From Chrysopilus asiliformis (Eukaryota; Arthropoda; Insecta; Diptera; Rhagionidae), in contig OZ035960.1 of the NCBI GenBank assembly GCA_964034945.1, forward strand, positions 91,229,848-91,293,847: 64,000 bases of DNA. Direction: 5' to 3'. The notes beneath the pieces were generated by a model, which saw only the letters and a list, made by a program, of their open reading frames with translations, was not told the origin of the DNA and searched no databases. The translations under genes were made by a program, and so were the position numbers. Positions 48,701 to 61,144 of the stretch are shown one piece after another. Every line of letters starts with the position of its first letter. Position 1 is the first letter of the stretch.

Positions 48701-51700
48701 GGATTTCTTCATTTACGTTGTTGTCGGCTCTTACTTTTGTTTTTCAAATTTCCTCTTCCTTCCTACCCCTCCCCTGATATCACTTGAAGCGCTGAAGGAA
48801 TTAGGAATCGGTTATCATCTAGAGAGGTCCGCCATTAAGGATAATTTTCGCCAACTAGAGTCTACTGCTTCCTCTTTCTGTAAATCCCCTCACCTGCAAT
48901 CTACTGCAATTCTGTAGGGATTTTGATTCGGTTTTCACCATTAGAGATGCGATCTTTCAATTAAAAATTTTCGCCCACTAAAATCTACTTCATCTACTTC
49001 GCTGCAAGTTGTACACCTTTGAAAAGTTAGACCTAGGGCCGAAGGCTAAGTAAGTACAGAGGGTAGAGGAGGCACGGGTGGGGGGGGGGGGGTGAGGGAA
49101 TCTACAGGGGACCTACGAAGGGGTCAGGAGCGCATCCTCTGTTATTACCTATTTTGATTAAGCGTGCGGCCTTGAAGCGGTTCAAGGCGCAACCCCTTGT
49201 TAGTACATAGAGAGGTTTTTCTCAGTGTACTTCAAAAAGGTGCACTTGAGTAATTTTAGAGACGTTAATTAATTAAAGAGTGGATTAGAAATTCAACTAA
49301 AATTGATATTGTCCCCACACATTAAAAATTAATTTATGCATAAAAGTGATGTCAGATTACTTATAATTTCCAATAGAAATATCATTGTATCAATTTTATA
49401 AATAGATAACTAAATGAAAATATGATTTATTGACTAGTAAATTATAAAAAAAGAGTATATAAGGGAGAGTGGATAAGTTTCAACATAGGAGACTTTCATA
49501 ATTGTTTTGTCAAATGGCAAACCTTGGAAATAAATTGATGTTTGTAGTGATTTAGTTTCTCTAAGTAATTTATTTCCTTGGTCCAAATTTAAGTTATTTG
49601 AAACTGTCCCATTAACCCTTACACCAAAAGTATTTAATTCGCAAAATTTCTAGAAAATCAGAAAAAGAATCAATTTATCTGGCTTCACTATAATTGATGC
49701 CGAACGTTTTTTTGTAAGTCAAACTTCTTTCGGTTAGGTTAAATGAATGTGGAAATTTTGTTGATAAGTGCGTGGTTGGGGCCAGTGGCACTACAGATGG
49801 ACCATACCGACCACAAAAAAGCGTCTGTGACCAAACGTCGAAAGTGTTTTCAACTTGGGACTCCCAAAAAGCCGAAAAAAAACTTGACACCAGGAGAACG
49901 GAGTGAGTTTTTTTTCTGGATATGAGAGGTTTAATCGAAAATGGTAGAAAAGAAAACAAAATTCATTTAGAATCGAAGAAATTGTCGTTACGTTAGGTTT
50001 ACATTATCATTTTTTTTATAAAACACAAGTGGGCAGACAAAGTACCTGATCGAGACCCGAAGTGGGGAGCAGTATTGCCCATACTGAGAATTTGTCGAGA
50101 GTGAATGAGCGATTTTCGTGTAAAAACCGAAAAATTGCGTAGGACGTAAAGCATATCGAAGATGGAAACGTGAAGCAAACAACAATTTAGCGGCAACTGC
50201 GGCCTGTTATATCGGTTACGTTAAAGTCGTGGGCACCATGAATATCGATTCAAAGTAAAATATAAATTCATTTTATTACCATCGATTATTACGATGCGAT
50301 TGAAGCGTTACAAATTAGCTAAAATTCACTAAAGACTTGCTAAAAAATGTTTTGTAATGTCATAAAAACGCGCTTGCCTTGCCAAAAGCCGAGTGTAATT
50401 TGTTTGCCGTGTGGTGTGAAAAACGCTCTTCCTGAAGAGGTGCCGCCATCAAATGGACATCGACCACGTTTTCGGCATAGATTTTTGGCGTAATTCCAAC
50501 TCGTGCTTTAAACTCTCCCTGGCAATAATGGACATTATTTTTTTCATACAAGTTTATCATAAAAGTCAGAACATTGTCGGCTGTAAATCAAGAAAATGTT
50601 TCATATCCCAGCGCGAGATGTTTTTTTTTGGTATCGGAGGTTTGCCCGTTTCAAAAATGGCTGTGAGCCGCTAGGATGTCATCACTTCATTGATTATCTT
50701 CCAGATGTCGCTGGGTCCTTCCTGCAGGGCGTTTCATAAAACACCAAGACGTCGGATGATTTCATTTTTAACGAGGTTCTTTGTTTTGGGATTTTTTTCG
50801 GTGGCATATATCTGATGGTGTTCTGCAATTCAGTGGAGTAAATTTCACCCAATTGATGACAGATTTCCTCATTATTGCGGCTAATGGACAAACGCCGAGA
50901 TAGAAGTTCATGAACGTCCTTGAACGGCCTGAGGGTGTTTAATCTGGAAATGAGGATTAAAATCTATTCAGATCATAATTCACAAACATTTCACTTTTAT
51001 TATTAAAAATGCCAACTGGGGACAATGAAAACACTCCGAAATGACTACAACAGTGTGCCGGCAAGCATCCCAATTTAAAAGTGAGACATAGGCTCGGCTG
51101 GGGCCGTTGGCTGATGGATAATTTTAGTGGGAGACGCAAGCGTTGCAGTGAAATAAAACGAGAAACATAATATTGGGTATAGTACAGAACAATTCATTGT
51201 TGATATGGAAATTTGTTTCTTTTCTTTGTGCTTTTCATGATTTTCACGTGTTTTTTTATGTGAGCGTAGGGCGTCAATGATGCAGGCCTTGGCCCTCCGC
51301 TTAATTTAGCTAAACACGGGGGCACAAAGAAGTATAGAGACTTCACTTAATGCGTCGTCTCACTACAATGGAATTTAAAATTTGTACCGGGCACACTATT
51401 AAACGAAATTGGGACAAAGCCTCGAGATCCATTCAAAAAAATAATAATGGAGAATTTTCTTTTTCGTATTCGTATATCCAGGTGTATTCGCTTAACAAAA
51501 ACAACAATCAAAAATTTAACACGTAGAAATTCTTTTTGTCTTTTCGAAAGAGGTGCGTCGAGTCTTTTCCACGTAGCATTTTTATGCTAAAAGAATATTT
51601 CTTATTGTATCTGATGTTGAATAAGTTGAAACCAGGTGACAAAGATTTCGTTGCTTGAGATTAAATCTGGGAAATTTGAGCGGAAACATTAAGTAATTAT

Positions 51701-51904
51701 AAAAACTGATTATTTTGCATGAAATGTTTTTATTTTAATGTTACGAACCGGAAGAGAAGTAGAAAATTTCAGCAAACGGTTTTTATTTTTTTTTTTGTGA
51801 AAACCAAGGGTGATCAAAAACTGCAATTTTTAACAAAAATATTCCAGAGCAACACAGTTGTTTGCAAAAAAAATCGCGACAAAATTTTTTTAACATTTAA
51901 TACA
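48701..51904. other. Gene-free stretch with possible decayed coding remnants
   Basis: 48720-49240 is a G/C-richer non-coding segment with a 13-G run at 49080-49092. Minus-strand frames near 50360-50900 (for example HQLGEIYSTELQNTIRYMPP and YCQGEFKARVGITPKIY) and a lysine-rich plus frame at 49795-49900 look more protein-like than average, but I cannot match them to a family; they may be fragments of one decayed gene or transposon. Confidence 0.35.
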
Positions 51905-52340
51905 AAATCATACTAATATATAAAAATGAGTTGGTGTCTGTCTGTCTGTCTGTTCCTATTTCACGAAAAAACGGATTGACTTGAAATTTGGCATGAGTGT
52001 CTGTGGTAGTTCTGGTTCCAACATAGGCATACGGAAAAGTAGCGCGAGGGGTGGGGGGAGTAAGGGGAGGGGGGAGTAAGGGGAGGGGGGAGTAAGGGGA
52101 GGGGGTAAAGTGATATCGAAACTTAGTTTTCCCTATATGTTACTCTTACGCTGGAAAACTACTGAACCGATTGGCCTGAAATTTGGCATAGATGTTCGTC
52201 GGAGGTCTAGCTCATTAAAAAGTAGCCCGAGAGGTGGGGGAGTAAGGGGAGGGGGTAAAGTGATCTCGAAACTTAGCTCTTTTTATATTATATGTTACTC
52301 TTTCGCGGGGAAACTACCAAGCCGATTGGCCTGAATATTA
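51905..52340. repeat. Degenerate tandem repeat with G-rich minirepeat
   Basis: Starts TATATAAAAATGAGTTGGTG with (GTCT)n. It then shows about three degenerate ~150-bp units containing ACGGATTGACTTGAAATTTGG-like blocks (51970, 52165, 52320), each followed by GGGAGTAAGGGGAGGGG; that minirepeat is expanded fourfold at 52055-52105. Unclassified insect repeat. Confidence 0.6.
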
Positions 52341-53465
52341 GCTCCAACATAGACCATCAGCATAAAAATCAATACGAAGAGGCGGATTTAGGTATAGGAA
52401 AAATTTGAGCTCCCCATGATAAGTTGATGTTTTAAGTAGTACAGTAAAACACGCTTAAATGCACTTCGAATTTCGCGGAATTTTATGTGCATTTATCCGT
52501 GTTTTGCATTTATCCGTAACATTAATTAATGTGCAATCATGCGAGGGAAAGATAAACATGCAACTTTAATATTCCTGTAATAAACATTTAAATTCAACAA
52601 GGCTACACAAAAACCAAGAATCTAATTAAGAATTCATTTTATCAAATAAAAATAGCAAAAATCACATTTCTGTTTTTAAAACAATAAAGTGAAGTAAAGC
52701 AGATTAGGGGTGTGCAAAAGATTTTTGGTGTAATTATATTTCATTTTTACACATGTGCATTTAAGCGTGTAAAATTCCATGTAAGTTACTTTTGCGAATG
52801 TGAAAATGTTTGCATTTAAGCAAGTATTGCAATTAAGCGTGTTTCATTTATCCTTCAGGCACAAATTTTGTGTGCAATTACACGAGTTTTGCATTTAAGC
52901 GTGTTGCATTTAAGTGTGTTGCATTACTGTACAACCTTTTTCGAATATATTCGAACTCAAGGCTTTAAAAATGTTTGTCTCCTATGTAATGAAATAACTA
53001 GATTAGAATTCAAAAATGACAAAAGAAAAATGCGCCTCAGGTGATATTTCGATGCCCCAACAGTATGATAAACGCCTCAACCGCTAATTAGCCTAATTAG
53101 GCAAGGTTCGGAGATTCGTTCGTTTTCGAATTTATAAAATTCGACTCGGGAACGATTCACATGCAAAAGGATTCTATTTTCGATTCGCGAATCGAATTTT
53201 TCCTTACTCTGTAATCAGAGACCTAGTAACCGAAAGGAGCTCTATTAAAGTTGTAATTTTAACTAATGTCCGTGCATCTAATGTGTTTTTGTATCTTTAA
53301 CTGTTCTCAAGAAATTTGAAAAAAAAAATGGTTTTTGAAAAAAAAACCGAAAACTATGAACTTGTATGAAAAACTAACTTGCATAGTCGTCGTTGCCGGG
53401 TTAAAGTTTTTTGTATAAGTCTTCGAACACAAAAAAACCGGAAAGAACTTAAAAACTTTTGAGAA
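52341..53465. other. Gene-free stretch with a GCATTTAAGCGTG-like repeat
   Basis: Between 52450 and 52935 the words TGCATTTA(A/T)(G/C)CGTGT recur in both orientations (for example 52490, 52748, 52860-52915 and the inverse ACACGCTTAAATGCA at 52448). This suggests a non-autonomous element with inverted ends at about 52442-52930. No coding region. Confidence 0.45.
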
Positions 53466-53661
53466 AAATCTTATTTTTGCAGGATTTTCCGTTTCGAATT
53501 AGTCTAACACCAGAATCGTGATCAACGACCCCGAAAACCCACTAATGTGATTATTTTTGGGGGAAAAACGGGGGAAAGGATATTTGCGTTCTCCTTACAG
53601 GACCTTCCATTTGGATTTTCGGAATTATTACTCCGTATTCGTGTTCAGTGACCCTGATAAC
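53466..53661. repeat. Degenerate 122-bp satellite monomers, left of hAT insertion
   Basis: GATCAACGACCCCGAAAACC, GGGAAAAACGGGGGAAAGG and CTTACAGGACCTTCC correspond to the monomers at 411-1624. The run breaks at CTGATAAC, the target duplication of the hAT element. Confidence 0.8.
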
Positions 53662-54215
53662 TAGGGCTGCCAAAAATATGCACTAAAAAAGGCGAAATAT
53701 GCGCATATAATATGCACTAAAAACGGCAAAATATGCACTTAAATATGCACTTTAAAAACATTAAAATTGCGAAATATAGTATATTTCACCCAAAATAGTG
53801 AACGGAACTTGTTAAAATGTGGCTAATTCGACTTATGTGGAAAATAAAAAAATTGAAAAAATAATAGTCTGTAAAAAAGATTGACATTTTGACTGACAAA
53901 AAAAATTTTTACTTGTTTCTAAATTGCAACTGTTAAATTTTAAGATATTTCGAAAAGATGTTCAATACTTCCAGCGGCGTAGCGAGGGTTCATGGCGCCC
54001 GGGGCGGAAGTTAAATTTGTCGCCCTAAAATGATTTTTCTATTACTGACGCATACTTCGATTGGCGTGTCGTTTACAAGTAAATTCCCGTGTTTTTGTTG
54101 ATAATCAAATATCAACCAATAATCCGTCTCTTGTTGAAAACGACACGATAGTCATAAAGAGGATGAATACCAATTAGCGCCACATTTTTAAAATATCAAT
54201 TGTGTCACTCTTTTT

Positions 54216-54660
54216 ATACCCGTATGGTAAAACCAATGGGTGTACTAACTTTGCCTTACCGTTTGTAACGCCAAGACCCCGTCATCACACACACCAGTGT
54301 GTTTATAATGATCAAAAAAGTCGATTTCTGGATATCCGTCCGTCCGTCCGTCTGTCTGTCTGTCCGTCCGTCCGTCTGTGGCGCGTATTGCGGACCCAGG
54401 GAAATTTTGCACAAAGCCGTTTTTCCTAAAATGCGAAGTTAAGTTCGTTAATGTGCAAAAACGGACTCGCCATATGAACTAAACGTTTTTTACGAATATC
54501 TTAAAAACGGTGCATCTTATCAAAAAAGTCCAAGAACAAAAGTTGTTTAGGAGACGTTTTTACATAAAACTCCCATATATCAAAATCCAATTGGAAGAAC
54601 TTTTAAAAAAATCTTATGGGAAAATTTGACTTCAAATTGGAATTTTGTACTGGGCAAGAA
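54216..54660. repeat. Interspersed repeat family R1, reverse-orientation copy
   Basis: Begins TATACCCGTATGGTAAAACC, contains CCTTACCGTTTGTAACGCCA and (CCGT/CTGT)n, and ends near the hairpin. It is the reverse complement of the copies at 8660-9225 and 38000-38520. Third-level insertion in the hAT nest. Confidence 0.78.
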
Positions 54661-54759
54661 GTTTTTGAGTAACGTTTGGTTTAAACCAGTCTTCACCTTG
54701 AAACATAAAAAAAATGTTTTAAGGTGAAGACTGGTTTAAACCAAACGTTACTCAAAAAC
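54661..54759. repeat. Perfect 39-bp hairpin next to the hAT transposase 3' end
   Basis: Arms 54661-54699 and 54721-54759 are exact reverse complements (GTTTTTGAGTAACGTTTGGT, then TTAAACCAGTCTTCACCTT). The 21-base spacer is itself partly complementary (GAAACAT / ATGTTTT). It lies about 90 bases beyond the transposase stop codon. Confidence 0.93.
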
Positions 54760-54845
54760 TGATTGACCAGTACAAAAGTTATATTAAAAATTGTGAGCAA
54801 TAATTTCAAATTTTTTTAAAAGAAAAAAATGTATTTCACATATTT

Positions 54846-56107
54846 CTACAAAAACACTTTTCTGGCTTTTTGGACTGAAAATTCTGTTATTATGCTGTCG
54901 AAATCGATTTCTTTGGTTAATTCTTCCTCAATTGACAAAAGAGCCAAGTTGCTTAATCTTAAAGTGCTCATAGTCGATCTCAAATAATTTTTTATAAGCT
55001 TTAGCTTCGAAAAACTCCTTTCGCAACTTGCTACGCTTATTCCTATTGTTAGAAAGATTCGAAGTATTGTCGCTATATTTGGAACTGAAATACCTAGACT
55101 GAACTCCTGAATAAATGTGAGAAGTTCAAGTGCACCGTCCTTCTTTATTTTTGCTCCATTTTGCGACGCAGCAATGCAGTTCTGGAGCCTTGTCCTTTCC
55201 AACTTAAATTCCTCTTTGTCTATTTCAGCAGGAGCATGTTCCAAGTCACATATATAGTCGGGATCTAATAGTTTTGAAGGAGTAAGAAACTCAAATTTTT
55301 CTTTTAATTGGTGCAGCTGGTCAAATCGAGTAGTTAACTCTTGAATAACTCTATCCAGGGAAGAAAACATTTCTCTTTTTAATTATCACCTTCGCTACCA
55401 TCGCCAAAAATATGTTTTTTTCTTCTGACTCGACATTGAGGCTCTAAAGAAATTCCGAGCTCCGCACACAGTCTCTCTGCATAAACCACTGCATTGTTTA
55501 CCAGCCCATCCCTATTTTCCACTAACAGCGTTTTCAAAGAGAGCATTTTTCTGGCACATAGTTGAACACTCAATCCTTTGGTTTGCAAGTAAGCCTGAGT
55601 ATCGTTTATTTCTATAAGAATAGAGTTCCATAGGCCCAAAAAGCACAAAAATGAAAATGATTGCAATGCATCGAGTAAGACGCCAGCATCTGAACGTGTG
55701 ACTGTGTTTTCACCCGGATCTGTAAGCTTTTCCAAAACCGTTAAAATTCCAGAATAGTGCTTATTCAACATGGATACGGCTTCTCCTTTTGCACTCCAAC
55801 GAGTTTCTATTGAACGCTTGACACTTTGACCGGTTATTGCTGTGAGAATGTCCCAACGATGCGTTGATCCAGAGAAATAAGCAAAAAGACGATCCAGAGT
55901 CCCAAAAAATGTAACGGAACTGACTTCAGCATGAACGCCTACCAAATTCAAAGAGTGATTTGTACAAGCAACGAACTCAGCTTGAGGATTAATATCCTTG
56001 ATACGTCTTTGAACTCCAATATGTTGTCCAGCCATCACAGCAGCGTTATCGTAGGCTTGTCCTCTACAGTTTAATATATCGAAATGTCTTGAATTTGCCG
56101 CCCCATA
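54846..56107 (-). pseudogene. hAT transposase, ZMYM1-like, broken
   Basis: From 56107 the minus strand reads RHFDILNCRGQAYDNAAVM, GVQRRIKDINPQAEFVACTN, HSLNLVGVHAE and KRSIETRWSAKGEAVSML. These are the RNase H-fold blocks of ZMYM1-like hAT transposases (DN...AVM and the CNAH-like CTNHSLNL). After GDGSEGDN a TAA stop and a frameshift (about 55379-55370) intervene. The frame resumes MFSSLDRVIQELTTRF and ends with the hAT dimerisation motif IGISVASCERSFSKLKLIKN and NLALLSIEEELTKEID. The N-terminal TTF/zinc-finger half and the first catalytic Asp are missing. Non-functional. Confidence 0.9.
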
Positions 56108-56179
56108 AAGAGTGCCGCCCGGGGCGGACCGCCCCCCCCCCCCCCCCCTCGCTACGCCACTGAATACTTCATATTGTCT

Positions 56180-56940
56180 ATGGTATAATCGGGGTTAAAA
56201 CTTGTAGAAAAATCTGAGTTGTTGCTACTACAAAACTTTCTTCCACAAAATCTACGACCCTGCGCAATTTACGCTATCCCTATAGTTTTGTCAACCAGAG
56301 ACGACCTCAAAATGTACAAAATTTGAAATAACTTGAGAACGGTAAAAGATATCGATTTACGGTAAAAGGTAAAAATGTAGAAAATTTCATTGCCTTTAAT
56401 TCGTTTTTCAAGAGTTTTTTCGAAAAACTGTTAGTTTGCAAGTACTTCGCAAAAATATATTTTTTACATTTTAATAAAAATATTTCAATAACGGTAAAAG
56501 ATAATGGATAACTGTGAAAGACAAAATTGTGCAGAATGCCATTCTCATTAATTCATCTCATATTACAGTAAGCAAAAAACCATTTTTTTTCGAGATAATG
56601 GAAAAAAATTAATTTTTTTGAAATAACGGTTTATCTCGATAACAGGTTGAGATATCGAGTTATAGCTAAAGACAAAAGTGTGGCAAATTTTATTTTCTCC
56701 AAAAAACGCGTAGTTTGGGAGTAAATCGAGAAAAACGAAATTGCGATTTTTGAAAAACCGCCATTTTGGATACTTCCGGTTAACTGATTTCCACCAAAAG
56801 TTGATAGGATCGTCCCATTCCAGGACCAAATATGCCTATAAAATCTCATGGCTCTAGCTCTATTAGTTTTTGAGAAATCTTGTACACAGACTGACAGACT
56901 GACATACAGAAAGACATTTTTGTAATATGACTCCAATCGA
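56180..56940. repeat. Longest copy of interspersed family R2
   Basis: Runs from AAATCTACGACCCTGCGCAA through ACGGTAAAAGATATCGATTT, GCAAGTACTTCGCAAAAATA and GTTGATAGGATCGTCCCATT to CTTGTACACAGACTGACAG. It provides the reference order for the fragments elsewhere in the window. No ORF with a domain. Confidence 0.7.
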
Positions 56941-57335
56941 CTAAGGAGTGATCGGGAAATGTTTTTTTAGGTTAAATTAAAAGGTTGAAATTTTTCATGA
57001 ATACAATACTGAATTATACTTCGTAGAAGAAAGTAAAAACACATATTTATTTATTTTTAATATTTATTCTAGCTGAAACAGTCGAATTATAATTTGAATT
57101 GTACAAAAAAAATTTGGTTGTTCATGAAAGTTGTAAAATATGCAACTAAATATGCATTATATGCATTTATATGCATTTATATGCAAATATGCACTAACGT
57201 GTCAAATATGCGAAATATGCAACAACAAGTGACCTTCATTCGCTTCTAAACTTATTGATTCGGATGAATAAAAAACTCCCGGAGCCGAAATCATAACGAG
57301 AAGAAATATGCAAATGCATATTTTTGGCAGCCCTA

Positions 57336-57580
57336 CTGATAACACTCCAATGTGATTATTTTCTGGGGAAAAGGATATTTGCGATCTCCTTACAGGACCT
57401 TTAGTTAGGATTTTTGAAATTATAACGTGATCAGCGACCTTGAAAATCCCCTAGTGCCAATTTTTCCCGGGGAAAACGGGGATAAGGATATTTGCGTTAT
57501 CGTTACAGGACCTTCCGTTTTGAATTTTGGAATTCTAACACCGTATTAGTGATCAGCGATCCCGAAAACCTCCGAGTGGC
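57336..57580. repeat. Degenerate satellite monomers, right of hAT insertion
   Basis: Two monomers continue the 53466-53661 block: GGAAAAGGATATTTGCGATC, CTCCTTACAGGACC, then GTGATCAGCGACC and TTTTTCCCGGGGAAAACGG. Together they were one satellite patch before the 3.7-kb insertion. Confidence 0.8.
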
Positions 57581-60500
57581 ACTTCTCAGCCTCCTAATCA
57601 GCAGGATTCATGGCGAAAATCAAGGTTTGAAAATTCCCAAACCCTGTTTACCCCCCGTTTAACCCCTTGGCGGTAAAATTTCGAATAATCCCGCCTTAGT
57701 GAGCGCTTACGTAATAGACGGGACATACTGTGAAGATTTCAGGTTTCTAGCTTCAGGGGTTTGGGGCGTTGATGAGTCAGTCAGTCAATCAGTCAGGTTA
57801 AACGATTTTATCTATTTATATAGAAACATATAACAAAATTTATAGGAGATAAAATTTTCTACATTTTTTCCTAACGGTTTTTACGTATCTTTAACGGTTC
57901 TCGAGATATTTGAAAGAATATTACTTTTTACATATTTTTTTCGAAACTAAATATTGCAGAGACAAGTTTTGTGTTGATCACAATCCCATTGTATATACAA
58001 TGGAAGTATAATCTCCCATAATACGCTAAGAAATCGAATAGCGCGAAACACAGCTAGATTCTCTTTCGCACATTTTGACTCTCACTTGCAAAATGGATCC
58101 CCTTTATACCATTACCAACCTTGACGAGTACATAGGGATGTGTTAGCAACCTTGTTTGAAGAAATAGGGTGGCCAACTAATCAAATCATCTGTTGATGTT
58201 TGAGGTTATGTTGAATGGTTCCTGAAATATTCTTCATTAAAATGCCAAATGGAGTGTATAAAACCAACATGTCTATTTCAAAGGACATGTTTAATTGATT
58301 CTAATTAAAAAATTAAAATTGCACTTCAAACTTATTATTATACTTTTCACATCGCGACACATTCAAATAAATTTGCGCCAAAATACTACCAGATGTCATT
58401 CACATAAAACACGAGTTGGCAATTTTTCATTCTCGTGTGAGAAACAAGACGATCGGTAAGAGAAAGAAAGATCAAGATATGTGTTTGGCATAAATGACAG
58501 CTGGCTGCTGCAGAAATGACAGCAGGGGACTCTCAACTTTAACTTTCAAGTGAAAAAGTTTAACATTTGCGTTTTGCACTGATTTTTTTCGCATTTTTGA
58601 AGAATCAAATGTGCCTACTAGATTTAGCAAGTAAAGACTAACTATCTGTGTAATTTTCATATCATTTGAACATGACTGCAGGTGAATTGACATGAAATTT
58701 GTATAACGCAAAATGTTTACGAGTACAATTAGGTTGGCGACTACAGAATCCCAAAGTCAAATCTGCTGCAGTGCCATTTTTCGGCTCGGATGCTCTGTCC
58801 ATTGTATATAAGTCAGTGATCACAACTGATATTTTTTTGTTTTGTTTTCGGCCAAACCCTCGGCTTAATCTTGGCCGAAGCCGATTAATCGGTGGGACAC
58901 CCGAAAGTTCTAGATTTCATATCTTTATTTGCATGATCTTTGATAGACGAATTTTATATTTTTTTCGAAATGTTCACTATATTTTAGAAAGTATATTTAA
59001 TAAAAAAACATAACAAATGGTTATTTGATGTTGCAAATTACCTTATCTGAACAGCATATCAAATTTTGGGATATAAGATTATAATTGATTTAACAATAAT
59101 AAAATTATAATATGTTTACGTTGCATATAATTTTCCTTTAAATTACCCCCATAATTTTCGAAAAATGATTCCATGTTTGCTCATCGTTCCAGTTTTAAAT
59201 GAAATTGATTGTGATTGATTATGTTTACACGACTTGAGATGCTGTATTATATCTTTATTCGATAATAAACCCCGAATGGTAATTTGATATTTGAATAATC
59301 AAATTTAAACGACTCAGCGAAAAAATATCGAAGCCATTGAGGCTTTTTAGGCAGTTTTGTGCTCATATACAGAATACCTCTTCATCACAAGTAGGAAAAA
59401 AGATCAAACTGAATATGACCTTAAAATGTTTATGCCCTAGTAAATATGGATTGGTCCAAGTTGTGTTTCTTTGTTGCGTCAAGTGGAGTGTAAGGGCGGG
59501 GTACGGGTTCTGATTCCCTATGGATTCTCAAGAAAAGGCAGTTAAATTGCTACAGAAGTCACTCCCTCCACAATTGGATGCCAGCATTTTTAGCCGATAT
59601 GACATCCGTATCAGCATCTGTTGGAGGGTTTCTTCAAGTTGATACACGCACAAAAAAAACTCCCATTCATAAGAAAATTATACAAAATGCCTTTTACACG
59701 CTCCTCCAGAATGATTGATTGCCCATCCACCTACAACCTACCTTAACTGTTTTAGGTTAGGTTTGCTGCCGACTGTCATTTATCTCATTTTTCACCACCG
59801 AGCCACTGAAATTCGGCCGGCACTCCAAAGTTTTCAAGTATAATTCTTTTAGGTGAGGTATGACGACACATCTTACAATTTTTTTCTTTTTTGTACGAAA
59901 GAAAAAGATCTTAAGTCATATGACCACGAGTAGTATATGGGAGGTTCGTTTTTGTCTTTTAGAATCTTTCAAATCCATGGAGTCGGAAGTTGAAAGGAAT
60001 TAAAAAAAAATGTTTAAATAGAAAAAAGGGTGCAGCATTATCGTCGTTCACGTAATATAGAACGTGAATTTATGTTTTTAGCCGGAACCGAGAGACAATT
60101 AACAGAGTAACAATTTCGATGGTGATTTACGGCAATTAGTTCAACTAAATAACAATAAACACGCTGATCGTCTTGTCTTTAGAGATTGAATTGAAAAATC
60201 ATCTTGTGACCTTCGATTCGTTTCGATCACTCGCCGCGGTCATTATTAATTGGGCGAAACATTAAACGGGTGACTTCATCTTCTAGTTACCAATGATTGT
60301 ATTCTCCCTGGGGGTAATTTTTGAGGCTTTAAAAAATGAGTAATGCGAGCTGGATTTAAGCAGTCATAAAAGATTAGTTTAAGTTGTACATAAATAAAAC
60401 AGTTCAAAAGTGCGAAAACAATTATATGAAAACATTAGATAAAATCCCATATAGAAAAATTCCACAAAGTCGTGATTGATTTTTAGACATGATGAAATCT

Positions 60501-61144
60501 TTATACATATAGTAGCGTCATGAGTCATTAGATGTCAGATGTCGTTTAGTTGATCTATTGACTAATTGTGTATAACATACTGATATAAGGATCAAATTTT
60601 TGCAATTTATAGTAGTTTATGAGCAAAGAGAAGCATTACCATAAACATAAGCCTATAGCATTGAGATGGAACACGAGAATTGCAAAAAAAACTGTTTATT
60701 TTTATTCTTATGAAAAACTTTATTTTTAACATCACAAATGATAAATTTTTTTTCCTAATCAACAGTTTTCGAGAATACACATTCGAATTTTTTACTTATT
60801 TAATCAAGATTTTCTAATAGCGCCCTTTGAATATTGCAAGTTTGAGATAGACGGAAGATGTGGCTGCTATTAGGGTATCTGGTGTTGGTAGGTTTCAACA
60901 AAACCTTATAAATGTTGCAATCCATTCGGTGGCGGATTTCCGCCTAGGCGCAGAAGGCGTCCGTTGGTTTTCGGCGGTCTCAAAAATTGAGAAAAATGCA
61001 TAATTGTTTGTCTCCAAATACCACCAGATGAGATTTCGAGGAAAAGAATAATCACGTTATCCTTATAGGACCCACTCAAGGACCAAGTAGAGAAAATATC
61101 TTATGTGTGCAAAATTTCAAGTCAATCGGATGAGCGATAGTGGG
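57581..61144. other. Gene-free stretch
   Basis: 57830-57960 holds an R2 fragment, and 61040-61080 holds a satellite-like CGTTATCCTTATAGGACC word. A (GTCA)n patch at 57773-57800 lies next to it. A 41-codon frame at 59518 (MDSQEKAVKLLQKSLPPQLD) is unremarkable. No gene recognised. Confidence 0.4.

Larger units (their letters stand above)
53972..56162 (-). mobile_element. Inner hAT transposon (ZMYM1-like type), 2191 bp
   Basis: The ends CAGCGGCGTAGCGAGG and the inverse CAGTGGCGTAGCGAGG are flanked by AATACTTC at 53964-53971 and 56163-56170 (perfect 8 bp). Next to the right end is a C17 run (56132-56148) followed by GGGCGG/CCGCCC blocks. It carries a broken transposase on the minus strand, an R1 repeat copy (54216-54660) and a 39-bp hairpin (54661-54759). 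Confidence 0.95.
53662..57335. mobile_element. Outer hAT element (3674 bp including a nested hAT)
   Basis: The ends TAGGGCTGCCAAAAATATGC and the inverse TAGGGCTGCCAAAAATATGC are exact over 20 bp. The perfect 8-bp duplication CTGATAAC is at 53654-53661 and 57336-57343. Subterminal regions are full of AAATATGCAC/ATATGCATTT words. It contains no transposase of its own outside the nested element; an R2 copy occupies 56180-56940. Inserted in satellite DNA. Confidence 0.94.

Noticed and set aside
50360..50891. Two minus-strand frames as exons of a host gene
   Set aside because: They cannot be joined by consistent splice sites and match no family I recognise; left as possible decayed coding remnants.
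54202..54429. Protein-like frame with PSVRLSVCPS repeats
   Set aside because: It is the translated (CCGT/CTGT)n tract of repeat family R1, which gives the same artefact at 3.4, 9.1 and 38.4 kb.
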